Source: Allolobophora icterica
Lineage: Eukaryota > Annelida > Clitellata > Crassiclitellata > Lumbricidae
Direction of reading: 5' to 3'
DNA: 64,000 nucleotides
NCBI GenBank assembly: GCA_963556255.1
Contig: OY744610.1
Location: 7,973,529-8,037,528 of the forward strand
Shown: positions 33,890 to 46,100 of the stretch, one piece after another
Position numbering within the stretch: the stretch's first letter is position 1
Layout: each line of letters opens with the position of its first letter
Made by a program: the position numbers and the translations under genes
Notes under the pieces: model-generated
The model's input: only the letters and a program-made list of their open reading frames with translations
Database searches by the model: none
What the model was told of the DNA's origin: nothing

Positions 33890-34200
33890 GGCGCTTCAAA
33901 AATGATTTTGTAGCTTTGTCGATTGATGATTTTGTTGCTGAAAAAAAAGAAATTAAAGTTGCATATTCACATGTGAGAGAATTTACACAGCGCCTTGCTA
34001 CATCCCGAGCTGCCAGGTATAACTTAAGGGTTAAGCCTGTACAGTTTAAAATTGGTGATTGGGTTATGTACCATTATCCCAGGAAGAGGGTTGGTGTAAA
34101 GGAGAAATGGTGGAAATTCTATGTTGGCCCTTACAGAGCCATGTCCCAGGAAGTCTATTGATTAAGAAAGTAGTAGGCATCCTTAGTTGCCTCCAGGAAA
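33890..34200 (+). pseudogene. Ty3/gypsy integrase C-terminal fragment
   Basis: Encodes ATSRAARYNLRVKPVQFKIG, then DWVMYHYPRKRVG and KWWKFYVGPYR. This is the end of a retrotransposon integrase with the GPY-type motif, followed by stops. No protease or RT lies nearby and no LTRs were found. Confidence 0.6.
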
Positions 34201-35560
34201 TTCCTTGGTGTTGGAATCTAATATGCCCGGTTTCATCGGCTTCGAATGACCAGCAGGAGGATCATGCCACAAGCTAAGGGTAAGTGGTTTGGCAAGGCCC
34301 TTTTTAATAGAAGTGCTTTCATATCTTGATTAGACTAATACGTTGTTTGAGAAATTGTGTCTCAATGAATGATCAATTGCTTAGTGATCTTTTAATTGTG
34401 CTATTGAATGTCGTTGAGGTATTCTGCTTAGAGTGTTCCAGATAGTTGTTGTGTGGAAAGTTTGGACTCCTGATGGAACTTTTTATGATTTTATTTGATC
34501 CCTAAAGGTTGACTGATGGTTGACCAGTTAACGTTTTCTGACTTTGTGAATTGAAGCAGGTGTTAGTTTGTACTGAGTTGTTTCAATATTATGATGACAA
34601 GTTGATCTCCTAATTGTTGTCAACGTGACTTGCTGAAGTTTTGTTCGTTATTGGTGTCTTTGGTGCTAAGGAGAGATCACTCAGATGGTTACTTCAACCA
34701 AAATTTGGTCACTGGTTCCCAAATTTTGTCCAGAGGGCAGATAATGTAAGGACTTCGTCGTTATAATGTCTTTATGTACACTGTTTTCAAATATATATAT
34801 GCGCTACTTAAATAGAGTTAATTACGTAATGGCTTTTTTTTAGCTCATCGTTGTTTTGCACCCGGTTCTAGCCTTTCCGTGCCGTGTGCATAGCCTCGTG
34901 CGCAAGAATGGTGTCGAGTTCAGTGTGTGTGTGTTGGAGAAGGTGACTGATGGCCGCTGCTGTTGGTGGATATCTCCACGTGTTCAGTTCTTTTTTGGTA
35001 AAAGATCCCATTTAAAATCGAAGGTACCGTATCGTGTTTGATCCTTTTGAGAACAGGTGATAAAGTTTCTGAGGGTGAAACGGGCTGGTAAAGGTAACTT
35101 TGAAATTTTTTAGAATTCGCCCATTCGAGTCCCACTATCGGTGAAAGGAATCAAGGCCGCCATTTGGAGTGCAGTCGATGCTCGACTGTCTGGTGACCTA
35201 AATTGGTAGTTTTCTTGTGTTTTAAGTGTTTAATTGTCATTTGCATTTGTCGGGTTTAAACTTTGGTAAGTTGTTTTGAGCGAAATGAGAGAGATCTATG
35301 GCGATTTCAGTCTCCTACCTGGTTTGACCTTTGACCTTGCTAAGTAGCACTGCTGTGTAACTGGATTGGAAGTTGACGAGTATTAGTTTAATAGTAATTG
35401 AAATTGTATGTTGATAACTAAGTGTGATCTGTTTTATTAGTCTTTAAGAGCTGACGCTATAGAAGATAATCGAACTTTCTTTAACTTTACAATTCAATAA
35501 TCAGAATATAAGTTCTTTTAAGTAAATCTGTCAATTTTAGTTGATTCAAATTTTGAATAC
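34200..35560. other. No gene seen
   Basis: Repeat-flanked DNA without a convincing frame, tail or inverted repeat. It may be internal sequence of the decayed gypsy element whose pieces lie at 33890-34200 and 35562-36550. Confidence 0.4.
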
Positions 35561-35561
35561 A

Positions 35562-36550
35562 TGGCTGCACCGCCGAACTTTTCGCTGGCATCTTAGCTGG
35601 GTAGCACTGAGTTCAGACATGGCTTGCTCCAGTATTTCCCACAATTAGCAACTGATAGCAGATTTAGAAATTCAGAAAATGAAGAAGTAGATGAAGAACA
35701 GGTTGTCCAAAGTCCAGAGGCCCAGTGTTTAATCTAGTCCCCCTCTTCTGGGAGGGGAAACAAGGTTTCTGGGGGACCAACAAATTGACACAAGATTTTT
35801 TCTTTAATTTCATCCATATTGAACAAGTTTCAGACTTCATAATTTCATCTTCAAAAAAGTTGATGACCTTTTTTTAGTCCGTCGCAGTTTTTATACTTTT
35901 CTACAGCAACTACTCTCTCAAAAAATCTTGATGACCTTTTTTAAAGGAATTCCGCTCTCTGGGGGGGGGATAAACATGTATACACATGTATCCTGGGGGG
36001 ATTTTTCCATCCCCAATAGGTCTCGACATTGTAATATTGCTGGCCTCTTGGGGAAACATAAATCCTGGGGGAGACATTTCCTCCTCCCCAAAGACGTCTA
36101 GATTAAACACTGCCAGAGGCCCGTTCTCTTAGTCACCATAACCCTCTACCACCAGAAACGCGGTTAGCTCCAGAAAATGAGGAAGTTGATGAAGAAGAAG
36201 AGGTAGATGACGAAGAGGAAGCGGAAGATGAAGAAGTAGAAGAAGAGGATGGGGACACCATGAACCCTGAGTATAGGGGAAATCCTATGTTTGTTTCCCA
36301 CCCGGAAAGCACGGACACCCACAGGTCATGCCTTGGTGATGAAATAGTAATGATGACGTCATTGCCCCTAGAATTGCCCAGTGTCACTATGCCTAGGCGT
36401 AGTAAGCGCCTGTCCAGCTTGCCACCTGTATATTATGGTCCCGAACACAGGAGTTCGAATTCTCAGGTAATGCAAGACCGGAAGTTCCCATCCCGGCGCT
36501 CGACGACTACCACCAGGGGTCGCGTCGCCGCAATAACACTCATGAAGTGA
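35562..36550 (+). pseudogene. Acidic ORF relic split by a MITE (possibly retroelement)
   Basis: Removing the MITE at 35723-36112 gives a frame with an acidic run (ENEEVDEEEEVDDEEEAEDE), then MPRRSKRLSSLPPVYY and an Arg/Thr-rich end, stop at 36548-36550. An early stop lies at 35592. The RRSKRLSSLP end resembles C-termini of gypsy polyproteins, and the integrase relic upstream fits, but a host origin cannot be excluded. Confidence 0.4.
35723..36112. mobile_element. MITE with CAGTGTTTAATCTAG ends
   Basis: Inverted ends CAGTGTTTAATCTAG and CTAGATTAAACACTG, flanked by CCAGAGGCC on both sides (35714-35722, 36113-36121), a 9-bp match (8 bp plus one ambiguous base would fit hAT). It interrupts a reading frame, which shows it is an insertion. 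Interior has CCTGGGGG-type repeats. Confidence 0.8.
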
Positions 36551-36559
36551 CTCAACCTA

Positions 36560-37300
36560 GCGCAATTAGTTAAGAGCAAGTCTTTTGAAATTGCTTTATA
36601 AAAATACCATCGGTTCATGTAAATATCAGCATTCCACAGCTATTCATGCATGCGGCCTCTCTTGTAAAGCCCCGGCCTACTACAGGTACACAAAAGGGAA
36701 ATCCTACTACAAAGCGTGCGCCTGTTCCGTAAATAGGTCAAACCTAATCGTGCGATAACTGAATTATACCTGTTGTGAGAAAGTGAAAACCAAGGCTGTC
36801 AGTACTAGCTCCGTTACTAGTAGTAGAGTAGTAACGGAGCTAGTAGTAGCTCCGTTAAGTTAGCTATCATACGAACATGAAATAGTAGGCCAATTTAGGA
36901 AGTCTATATAGCCTTGAACAGCTATCCAGACAAAACGTTCACATTAGTAGCTGCCTTCTTGCTCGTGCAGCAGCTGTGACCTGTGAATCCTTGGCCCAAT
37001 GGCAAATACTATACAGTAGGCAATATAATTCGCAAAGGTAGGTCGTTATACATTCGTGTATGCGAATAGGCTCATGTATATAATTATATGCACACGAATT
37101 TTATTGGACATTAATGTAGCACGCCAATGCATTTCAGTGTCCCTAAATATATGCTCCTAAAGCCAAAGGTCGACCTTGCATCGACATTGCTTGCAATCAC
37201 ACCTCCAAACGTAGACACATGCATTCATAAATAGCAGATCCTCAGGTTCGCAGGTCATGCGTTACAATAAATGTTTACCTGCTCACTTACAAAATACATG
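36560..37300. other. No gene seen; contains a hairpin at 36805-36843
   Basis: CTAGCTCCGTTACTA at 36805-36819 is perfectly inverted at 36829-36843 (9-nt loop), and AGCTCCGTT recurs at 36848. The rest is unassigned. Confidence 0.5.
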
Positions 37301-37310
37301 CGTTTTCTCT

Positions 37311-37739
37311 CAGTGGCGCTACGAAGGGGGTGCGGGGGGTGTGGACCGCACCAGGTGACACCCTCAGAGGGGGGTGACATCAAGTATCACGACAAAATAA
37401 TGATGACATTTTTGTAAGATGACGAATTCCTAAAAAAGTCATTTTTGCGAGACGAATTCCTAAAAAAAAAGATCACCACATTTTATGCGAAATCCTGAAA
37501 AAAAGGTCATCACATATTTTGCGAGAGGAATTCCTTAAAAAAAGGTCATCACATTTTCTTGCGAGACGAATCCCTTAAAAAAGTCATCAGGGCCATCAGA
37601 TTTTTTGTGAGACGAATTCCTAAAAAAAGGTCATAAAATTTCACCTATTTTCTGAAACTAATTTACTTTTTTGAACCTTTAATGAGGGTGACACCATGAC
37701 TTACCGCACTGGGTGACACCAACCCATGTGACGCCACTG
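37311..37739. mobile_element. hAT MITE, 8-bp TSD TTTTCTCT
   Basis: Ends CAGTGGCGCTACG and TGTGACGCCACTG, with TTTTCTCT at 37303-37310 and 37740-37747. The interior holds about six copies of a repeat of GCGAGACGAATTCCTAAAAA type spaced near 50 bp. The same end type occurs at 55628-57082. Confidence 0.85.
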
Positions 37740-37929
37740 TTTTCTCTTTTGCCTGCCTGCCTGAATGTGGAAATAATTATGCAGCTTCTTATAAGAAATT
37801 ATTCTAAAAAGTAGGTTCATATTGGCAATGTTGCCTTTCAAATATCAGGCAGCAGTCAAGTTTGAACTCTGAAAGGAGAAAGACATAAGCCATTGAGGGG
37901 TAAGTCCGCATAACTACGAACAATCACAA

Positions 37930-38135
37930 AGAATAGCTTTACACTAATGCCCCTTGGAATGACCTTCCTCCGTCTGTTCGTTCTTTTATTCACTCAGGTA
38001 ACATCTCTTCCTCTTTTACCTTTCTTAAGACATGCGTTTTCTCTCGGGGTCTCTCGCACTGGGAGCGCTTCTGAATGCCTATCCCGCTATAGAAGCGCTT
38101 TATAAATGTCCGAGTTTAATACAATACAATAAGGC
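37930..38135 (+). mobile_element. LINE 3' end, severely truncated
   Basis: Encodes WNDLPPSVRSFIHSGN-like sequence (first residue altered), the C-terminal motif of L2/CR1-group RT ORFs, then the 3' end GGGAGCGCTTCTGAATGCC ... GCGCTTTATAAATGTCC and an (AATAC)n-like tail. A relative of the LINE at 39436-40720. Confidence 0.6.
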
Positions 38136-38585
38136 TACCTGCATGCATACTATTGAGCGCATTGAACTGATATATAGTCCTGAATACTTCCCCATTAAAG
38201 TAACGCGAATTTTTTCTGCCTGTGCAGTGCATCTGTTTAGTTAGATTGTAAAGGTGACCCTGTTGACAACCTACATGCATGTAAGTGTACGCCTTGCGTG
38301 TGCATGAGACATAGGCCTAATCCATTCGACGTATTGTGTCGGCTCACGTTAGTGAGGTGCATACAGGATCTGGAATGCCAGTGTCCGCCAATCAGATTCG
38401 AACATAGTGACGGATTAGGAAATGTTCTTCGAATTAGGCTTCTGTTGGAGAACCTTTCGGACCCAGTGAGAGATGTCTTCATTAAAGAGAGCGGTGAGTA
38501 GTGTACAGCTCTAAACGGATGGAAATACATTATGACCTCTTTAACGTCAGTGAGCTAACCGGAATCGTTTCCCAAGCACCTAGCT

Positions 38586-38795
38586 GTGGGAGGGGGATAG
38601 AGTAATGGTAACACTCGTGGCTAGGAGAGCATTAGATTCGCAGTTCGATACCCGTAAACCCCTCTAGGGCGGCGCCTTGCATGGCTGCCAAACCGTGTGT
38701 TTAGTTAATATTTGATTGTACTGTCATGTTTCAATATAATCTTACTGCGTTTGTCAGTTTGAATTAATAAAGAAGATAAGTATTATTATTATTAC
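38586..38795 (+). mobile_element. SINE family 2, plus orientation
   Basis: tRNA-like head GGGATAGAGTAATGGTAACA ... CAGTTCGATACCCG, body GGGCGGCGCCTTGCATGGCTG, tail AATTAATAAAGAAG(ATT)n. About 80-90% like 60013-60215 by eye. Confidence 0.8.
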
Positions 38796-38799
38796 ATGT

Positions 38800-39435
38800 T
38801 ACTTAATGATGTTATGAATAATCAAACACGTAATGTACGTATGCAAGTAGAAGAAGAGTAGGAAGTAAATAGTGCTGTTTCGAGTGCCTAATAAACACTA
38901 ATCTAAAACCGTATTCATAGAAACGGCACATGTTCGTCATCCTCAGATTTATAAATGTCTAAATGTGGACGTAGAACGTTATGATACCACAAGGATTTGA
39001 AAGAAGACAGACAAATAGAAGAGTAGGAAGTAAAGTGTGGTAATATTTATCAAAGGCATGTAGTGTTTTGTTCAGTTGAGACGACAAACAGGGAGTTGGG
39101 TAAACTTATAGCATAGGTAGAAAAGGGCTTCCTGGTTCTGGTGACAGATCATTTGAAAATACTCGAAAAAGATTGGAATTTTCAGGAGAACTAAAAATGA
39201 TCCGACAGCAACATTTACGTAAACCCACTAAGAGAGAAACTACAGTATAGAATTATTCTTCCTTTTACGGGACTCACACATGACGTATTTTGACATTTGA
39301 ACCTCATAAATCATAAGTCTGTAGCACATGAGTAAGTCTGGAATGAACTTCGGAAGAAACTATCGTAAAGTTAAGTCAGTAAATAATGAAGAGCAGTCCA
39401 TTGGTCAAGCGTGAGACTGAGAGGGATTCTTTTGT
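38800..39435. other. No gene; repeat shared with 48229-48362
   Basis: 39195-39320 (TTTACGTAAACCCAC ... ACGGGACTCACACATGACG) recurs at 48229-48362, on the far side of the LTR retrotransposon. An unclassified interspersed or duplicated segment. Confidence 0.55.
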
Positions 39436-40659
39436 ATGAATGTTGGAAACTTAATTTTCTTAGCCTCATCATTTGAGGTGACCCGTTCTCTCCCTCCCCG
39501 TCTGATCTTTGACGTCAGCTCGGCTTTTGACACTGTTGATCATCACATTCTCCTCCAGCGCCTCTCTGTCTCTTTTGGGCTGACTGGTGGGCCCCTTGAG
39601 TGGCTTCGCTCCTTCTTGTCAGAGCGCACTAACTGTGTAGTTTTTGGCTCCTCTAGATCTGGCTGGGTCCCTGCCCCTTATGGCGTTCCTCAGGGCTCAG
39701 TGCTAGGCCCTTTACTTTATATTATTTATACCGCTGGTATTGGCCCCTTGTTGGAGGCATGCGGGCTTCTTCACCAGCTATATGCTGATGATGTTCAGGC
39801 ATACGTTCACTGTCGCCCTGATGGGGTGGTAGCTGCTGTACAGCAGATGACTCAAGCTATGGAGGTTCTTTCTGCTTGGTTAGCCTCCAACCGCTTGCTC
39901 TTAAATGCTACTAAAACTCAATTTATCTGGCTTGGTGGTGGTAGGCGATTAGCGGGTGTTGACTGGCCCCTGGTGGCAGAGGCCTTTCCCCATATCACCT
40001 TCCTGGATGTGGTTCGGGACTTAGGAGTCCTCCTGGATCGTACTCTTAGCTTCTCCCAACATGTTAACCAGCTCACCCGTAGCTGTTATTATCAACTGCG
40101 CCAGTTGCGGCTTATTTCTCGTTCTCTGTCTTATGATGCTACTGTCATCCTTATACATGCTTTTGTAACAAGCAGGCTGGATCACTGCAGTGCGATCTTG
40201 GTTGGTCTGCCGCTTGGATTGGTTGGCCGCCTCGACCGGGTTCTTCGGTTAGCTGCTCGGCTCATTGGACACATCCCTAAATATGCCCCTATTTCTGCAT
40301 ACATGCGTGATGTGCTGCATTGGCTCCCTGTCCCGCAGCGTATCTGCTATAGGGTTGCTGTACTGGTATGGCGCTGTCTCTTAGGCTGTGCCCCGGCCTA
40401 TCTGTGTGAGCTCTGCCGCCCGGTCTCTGATTCAGTTGGTCGGCGTGCTCTTCGGTCTTCTTTCGGGGGAGAACTTTTAGTCCCTCGGGCTCGCTCCACA
40501 ATTAGGCAACGCCGGGCTTTCTCTATAGCTGGGCCCTCCATTTGGAATGGTCTTCCATTAGAGATTCGCCTTCTCCCTAGGGGTAACACATCTGCTTTTT
40601 ACAAGCTGCTCAAGTCTTATCTCTATTGCCGTGGCTGGGCTGGGAGCGCTTCTGAGTAG
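39436..40659 (+). CDS. LINE reverse transcriptase ORF, 5' truncated
   Basis: A 407-codon open frame covering the RT catalytic core and C-terminus of a jockey-superfamily (CR1/L2-group) non-LTR retrotransposon. Visible are motif A FDVSSAFDTVDHHIL, motif B GVPQGSVLGPLLY, motif C YADDVQAY, the NATKTQFIWLG and LGVLLD motifs, then the thumb region with RLDHCSAILVGLP and a C-terminal WNGLPLEIR. The endonuclease and the N-terminal RT are missing, so it is dead on arrival, the usual result of incomplete target-primed reverse transcription. The first codons before LPPRLIFDV are probably flank. No stops or frameshifts in the remaining part, so the insertion looks young. Confidence 0.85.
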   Translation: MNVGNLIFLASSFEVTRSLPPRLIFDVSSAFDTVDHHILLQRLSVSFGLTGGPLEWLRSFLSERTNCVVFGSSRSGWVPAPYGVPQGSVLGPLLYIIYTAGIGPLLEACGLLHQLYADDVQAYVHCRPDGVVAAVQQMTQAMEVLSAWLASNRLLLNATKTQFIWLGGGRRLAGVDWPLVAEAFPHITFLDVVRDLGVLLDRTLSFSQHVNQLTRSCYYQLRQLRLISRSLSYDATVILIHAFVTSRLDHCSAILVGLPLGLVGRLDRVLRLAARLIGHIPKYAPISAYMRDVLHWLPVPQRICYRVAVLVWRCLLGCAPAYLCELCRPVSDSVGRRALRSSFGGELLVPRARSTIRQRRAFSIAGPSIWNGLPLEIRLLPRGNTSAFYKLLKSYLYCRGWAGSASE

Positions 40660-40720
40660 GTTTCTTGAAGGTGCGCTATATTAAATTTTTGAATGAATGA
40701 ATGAATGAATGAATGAATGA
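39455..40720 (+). mobile_element. 5'-truncated LINE with (TGAA)n tail
   Basis: Contains the RT ORF, a very short 3' end (GCTGGGAGCGCTTCTGAGTAG ... GCGCTATATTAAATTTT without a long untranslated region) and seven TGAA units to 40720. The 3' end is shared with SINE family 1, which suggests this LINE mobilises it. Confidence 0.8.
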
Positions 40721-40721
40721 T

Positions 40722-41530
<809 letters not shown>

Positions 41531-41640
41531 GAGGTGGGGCAGAAATCTCAAAACAAATGTGTACCCTGCTGAAGAGCTGAACCCCGACCTCTCTCTCGGT
41601 TGCTAATCCAGAATGCTAACCATTGGATTGTCACGCACCC
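41531..41640 (-). mobile_element. SINE family 3 (tRNA-like), minus orientation
   Basis: On the minus strand GTGACAATCCAATGGTTAGC ... AACCGAGAGAGAGGTCGGGG resembles a tRNA with an anticodon-arm region; AGATTTCTGCCCCACCTC follows. A similar head and GCAGAAATGTTCGCTCCACC body are at 63566-63700. Confidence 0.5.
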
Positions 41641-41688
41641 CTTCATTAAGTATAAATGAACATTAAATCTAACATTTCAGTCTGCTTT

Positions 41689-42120
41689 TGTCGCGGTCGA
41701 CTCCTTCGATCGCAACGACGAACCAACGAAGGAACTATTAAAAGATCTTTATTTAAAAATAAAGTCGATTAAGTGTAGAGTAAGTCAACTCGTCTATCAA
41801 ATATCACAATCGTAGACAGCACACAGGTTGGCTGGTCTCGATTGAACGTTATACGATCAATGTTTCAACGTTTACAAATCTTCGTCAAAAGGCCCTTAAT
41901 GTACAGCAGGTCTATCTTATATAAGGTTCTCCGGGATTCCAGAACGTTCTGTGACGTCACTGTACTTTTCCCTGGAAAGTCCTACTGAACACGTATATCC
42001 TTGTTGCATGCACCGAATTAATGTTGACAGCTTGCTGCAGAAATTTCCGTGCGTTGTAAACAAGCTTGTTGACGCGTCGGTTTTCTTCCCTTGATGCATG
42101 CACCCGCGTAGACCACGACA
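41689..42120 (-). repeat. LTR (3' LTR of the minus-strand element)
   Basis: 432 bp, TGTCGCGGTC ... CACGACA. On the minus strand it contains a TATA-like CTTATATAAGATAG (near 41925-41938) and an AATAAA poly(A) signal (near 41758-41763). No difference from the other LTR seen. Confidence 0.95.
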
Positions 42121-42134
42121 TTCCCTCCGCCCTC
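42121..42134 (-). promoter_or_regulatory. Polypurine tract
   Basis: GAGGGCGGAGGGAA on the minus strand, directly before the TGTCG of the 3' LTR, the expected place for plus-strand DNA priming. Confidence 0.85.
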
Positions 42135-42315
42135 AGATGATGACACGTCTTCAGCACCATCCCGAACGGGTCATCACGATCAAGCCGGGCCTCCAGACTC
42201 CATCTCGACACAGCATATACAAACAAAACAAAACACATCAGTTAGTCAATTTATCCACACAATTTGCGGGCTCGATCCTTGTGTGTCGGGCCATTTCCCC
42301 CCTTCACCATCCGAG

Positions 42316-43140
42316 TCACAACCGAGAGAGGAAATCAGCCACCGTGTTCTGACGTCCAGGACGATATCGAAAGTCCACGTTAAACTCTTGCAATGCTAAC
42401 GCCCAACGAGTCAGTTTCGCACTCTTAGGGCTTGCATCTGTGAGATAAGACAAAGGATTATGATCTGAATAAATGATTATCTTTGATAAGAATATCCATG
42501 ACTTGAATCGTTTAAGTGCCCAAATTACTGCGAAAGCCTCTCTCTCAATTGTAGACCAATGCATCTGTGTATCTGTAAGTTTAAGACTAGCAAAAGCAAT
42601 TGGTTTTTCTTGACCTTCTTCGGTCCACTGAAACAAGCAACACCCGACCGCGGTGGCACTTGCGTCAACACTTAAACCAAATTCCTTAGTGAAATCAATG
42701 GTATGCAACTGTGTAGCTTTACTGAGATCATCCTTTAACTTATCTAGTGCTTCTTGATGCTTTTGCTCCCAAGGCACCTTCGTAGGTATGTTATCTCGTG
42801 TCAAATCAGTTATTACCCGTGCTTTTTCAGCTAAAGCAGGTATAAAATTTCGAAAGTAACTGAAAAAACCCATAACCCTTCTAACGTCTTTCTTTGTTGT
42901 TGGAGGATGGATATCATTGATCGTAGCGATCTTACCTGGATCAGGTTCAATACAACCTGACCCTACTATATGGCCAACAAACTTTATTTTGTTTTGTGCA
43001 AAATTACATTTTCTTAAATTCAAAGTGAGTCCTGCTTCCTCAATAGTTTGCAAGAATTTCTCTAGATGTTCTAAATGGTCATTCCAATTCATTGAAACCA
43101 CTGCCATATCATCGACGAATGGTTCGGTAAAACTTCGCAC
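42316..43140 (-). CDS. Gmr1-like pol: end of RT plus RNase H (frame-shifted)
   Basis: Continues the pol frame after a break. FVDDMAV is the RT active-site box (F for the usual Y). KFVGHIVGSG and GFFSYFRNFIP mark the RT thumb and connection. LSVDASATAVGCCLFQ starts RNase H, with IEREAFAVIWALKRF and YSDHNPLSYL as further RNase H motifs. The end VADFLSRL is the typical gypsy RNase H terminus. The ATG at 43140 is not a natural start: this part is joined to the upstream frame by a run of five T (43148-43152 as A on the plus strand) where four would keep the frame. That may be a real mutation or a homopolymer sequencing error. Confidence 0.88.
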   Translation of the reverse strand: MRSFTEPFVDDMAVVSMNWNDHLEHLEKFLQTIEEAGLTLNLRKCNFAQNKIKFVGHIVGSGCIEPDPGKIATINDIHPPTTKKDVRRVMGFFSYFRNFIPALAEKARVITDLTRDNIPTKVPWEQKHQEALDKLKDDLSKATQLHTIDFTKEFGLSVDASATAVGCCLFQWTEEGQEKPIAFASLKLTDTQMHWSTIEREAFAVIWALKRFKSWIFLSKIIIYSDHNPLSYLTDASPKSAKLTRWALALQEFNVDFRYRPGRQNTVADFLSRL

Positions 43141-46100
43141 TGGATGTAAAAACCTGGGTCATAGCACGAATAAAGGTATTGCTAGCGGACTTGAGTCCAA
43201 ACGGCATTCTTGTGAACTCAAAAAGTCCTGCATCACATACGAATGCCGTAAGCCATCGATGTTCTTTCCGAACTGGAATTTGCCAATACCCCGATTTCGC
43301 GTCGAAAACACTAATAAACTTTGCCCGTCCCACCTTTTGTAAGACGTCAGCAATGTCTGGGGTCGGGTAACAATCACCTAGAGAATATTTGTTAACATGG
43401 CGATAATCAATTGCCAATCGAACGCCATTTTGACCTTTGGGTCCCTTTAAAACGCAAACTACCGGACTGGCCATTTCACTTTTCGATGGTCGAATGATGT
43501 CTAATGCCAACATTTCTTCTATCTGGCGTTGTACTTCAGGTTTAAGTAGCTCAGGTACTTTATATGCCCTTAAACGCTTAGGAGTGAAATCATGAGTTAT
43601 CTTAATTTCATGTTCTAATACTGGACAATACCCAGGTTTATCCACAAATACTGCCGTGTGCCGATCCAAAATTTCAAAAAGTTGCTTCTGTTCCTCTTGC
43701 GAAAGATGCGCTATAATCAGAGGATCAATTCGCTTACTCGGGCTTATTTGTTCACGTTCTTCCTGATCTACAACCTCTACTATACCAAATTCTTCATCTT
43801 GATCAACAATTACTGAACAGTTATTGATCATCGCTTGTTCGAGTCGTTCATGGTATCGCTTGATCTTATTTGCGTGTAAATGTCTTTGTTTTCCCTCTAT
43901 TTCTACTATATAAGAATATTGGGATTTAACCTTGACTACGGTAGCAGGTCCTTGCCATCGACTATAAAATTTAGAACTACCAAAATCTGGTGCTAATACT
44001 GCTACTTTATCTCCAACTTCGTATTTTCTGTCAGTACTACGCAAGTTATAATAATCTGCATACCGCTTTGTTTCTATATCACTATAGTAATCTGCATAAA
44101 CTTTCGCGAATTCGAGGTTTTCCTTCAGTGATTGGAGATACTCTTCGGGTGATTTACCTAAGTTAAGAGGTACTTTTCGTTCGCCAGCCCACGATTCCTT
44201 CAACACACTAAGTGGACCCCGAGGAAGAGTTCCATAAACCATAGTGAATGGCGAAATATGAGTCGTGCCTGAAGGTTTTTCTCTAAGGCTCCACAGAACA
44301 AACGGTAACAATTGGTGCCATCCACGAGGATCAGATTGAGCAAGCTTAAAGATCATGGTTTTCAAGCTTTGGTTGCATCTTTCAACCAATCCAGCTGCCT
44401 CAGGATGTCCAGGGGTATTAAATCTGGGACTACAACCCATTCGCCGCAAGAATTCTTTCGTCAAACGACTGGTAAAGTTGGTACCACAATCAGAACTGAT
44501 GATCCTTGGAATAGAAAAAGTTGTAAAAACTTGCAACAGAGCTTCACAAACTCCCTTTGCATTCAGCGATCTAAGAGGATACGCCATCGGCCAACGAGAA
44601 AATTTATCCACCAGAACCAGAGCATAATTGTACTGGGGTTTCGATTTGTTGGATTCTCCAGTCACTACCATAGGGCCAATACAATCCATATTTAGATGGT
44701 TAAAACAGAGTTCATCCGCCCTCGGAATAGGAGTGATCGGGACTCGATCTGCCACTTTAACTGGAGTTCTTAGTTGACAAATTTGACAAGACGCACAATA
44801 TTCGCGAATCCTCTCATCCATTCTTGGAAACCAAAAGTTTAATTTGATCCTGGCTCTCGTTGCCTTAAAAGCCATGTGCCCAGCACATGGGGCATCGTGT
44901 GCTACTCGCAAGACAACCTCGATTCTATCTTCCGGTAAACATAATTGATTAACCTTATGTCCCATAATTTCCCCTTTGTGGTACAGGAGGTTATTATCTA
45001 TAAAGAAATTATTTTTATTCTGTCTCGCTTGTTGCCAGCAAGATATAAGATTGTGACAATTCTGTTGCTCACGCAATAAAGTATCATTATTCGCTACTCC
45101 CTCATCAGACTTGAACTCTGTTGACTCAACATCAAGAAAATTATCTGAATCATCAACTAGTTGCTCCTGAGAATATTCATTCACTTCTGACGGCAAGGAT
45201 TCGTTGCTGTTACTTTTCTCGATATTAACTTCTAAGTTATCTTCTTCTGCCCCTTTATTTATTTGTACACATCGATCTACGCCAGCTACCATCACTACAT
45301 ATTGCGAACTATCCCTTAATAGGTCCACAACATGGGGTGTCAAAATAACCCGTTCATTTAGTTCAGGGACTGCAGCGAACATGACGCACAAAGATGGCGC
45401 AATGTTCGTCGTTCCTTCCATTGAATTAGCTAATTTCATTTGTAGGTATACTACATCTGCCTTACATCCTTCTCCCTGAAAACCAATTATATTAATCCGT
45501 TTAATCACGGGTAAGTTTAGTGACTCAATTAATTTCTTATCAATACAACAAATTTCTGCTCCTGAATCAGATAATGCTGGCTGAGAAGGGAGATCTTCAA
45601 TCTGTACATTGATATACGACCTCTCGTGTAATCCATCAATACTATTCTCGTATACCCTTACAGTAGTTTCCAAGCCTATTGGTTTAGAATTATCCAATAA
45701 ATTCCCTTGCTTTACCTGTTCAGGTATCTCATGCAACACGTTGACCTTCTCAACAAATAAGTCGGTCACTTCTTCAGTTGGGTTCCCAGATATACAAGTA
45801 CTCACTTTTTTAGAACTTGGTTTGGTCTGGCACTCCCTTGCCCTATGACCCTTCTGATGACATAGGAAACAGAGACCCTTTACCTTGGCCTCCTCCTGAG
45901 ACACCCTCGCACCTATCTTGGCTTCACCCCTTATTTCCGGTTTGGGAGACTTGGGTTGAGCTGTCTGGTTATTGACTTGAACATGTGGTTGACCTCTCAT
46001 CCAATTGTTATACTTCGGTGTCGGATGACTACGGCACACTAAGTCATTCCCACCATCATGCGACGCTACATAAATGTCAGCCGCATTAGCTATGTCTTCA

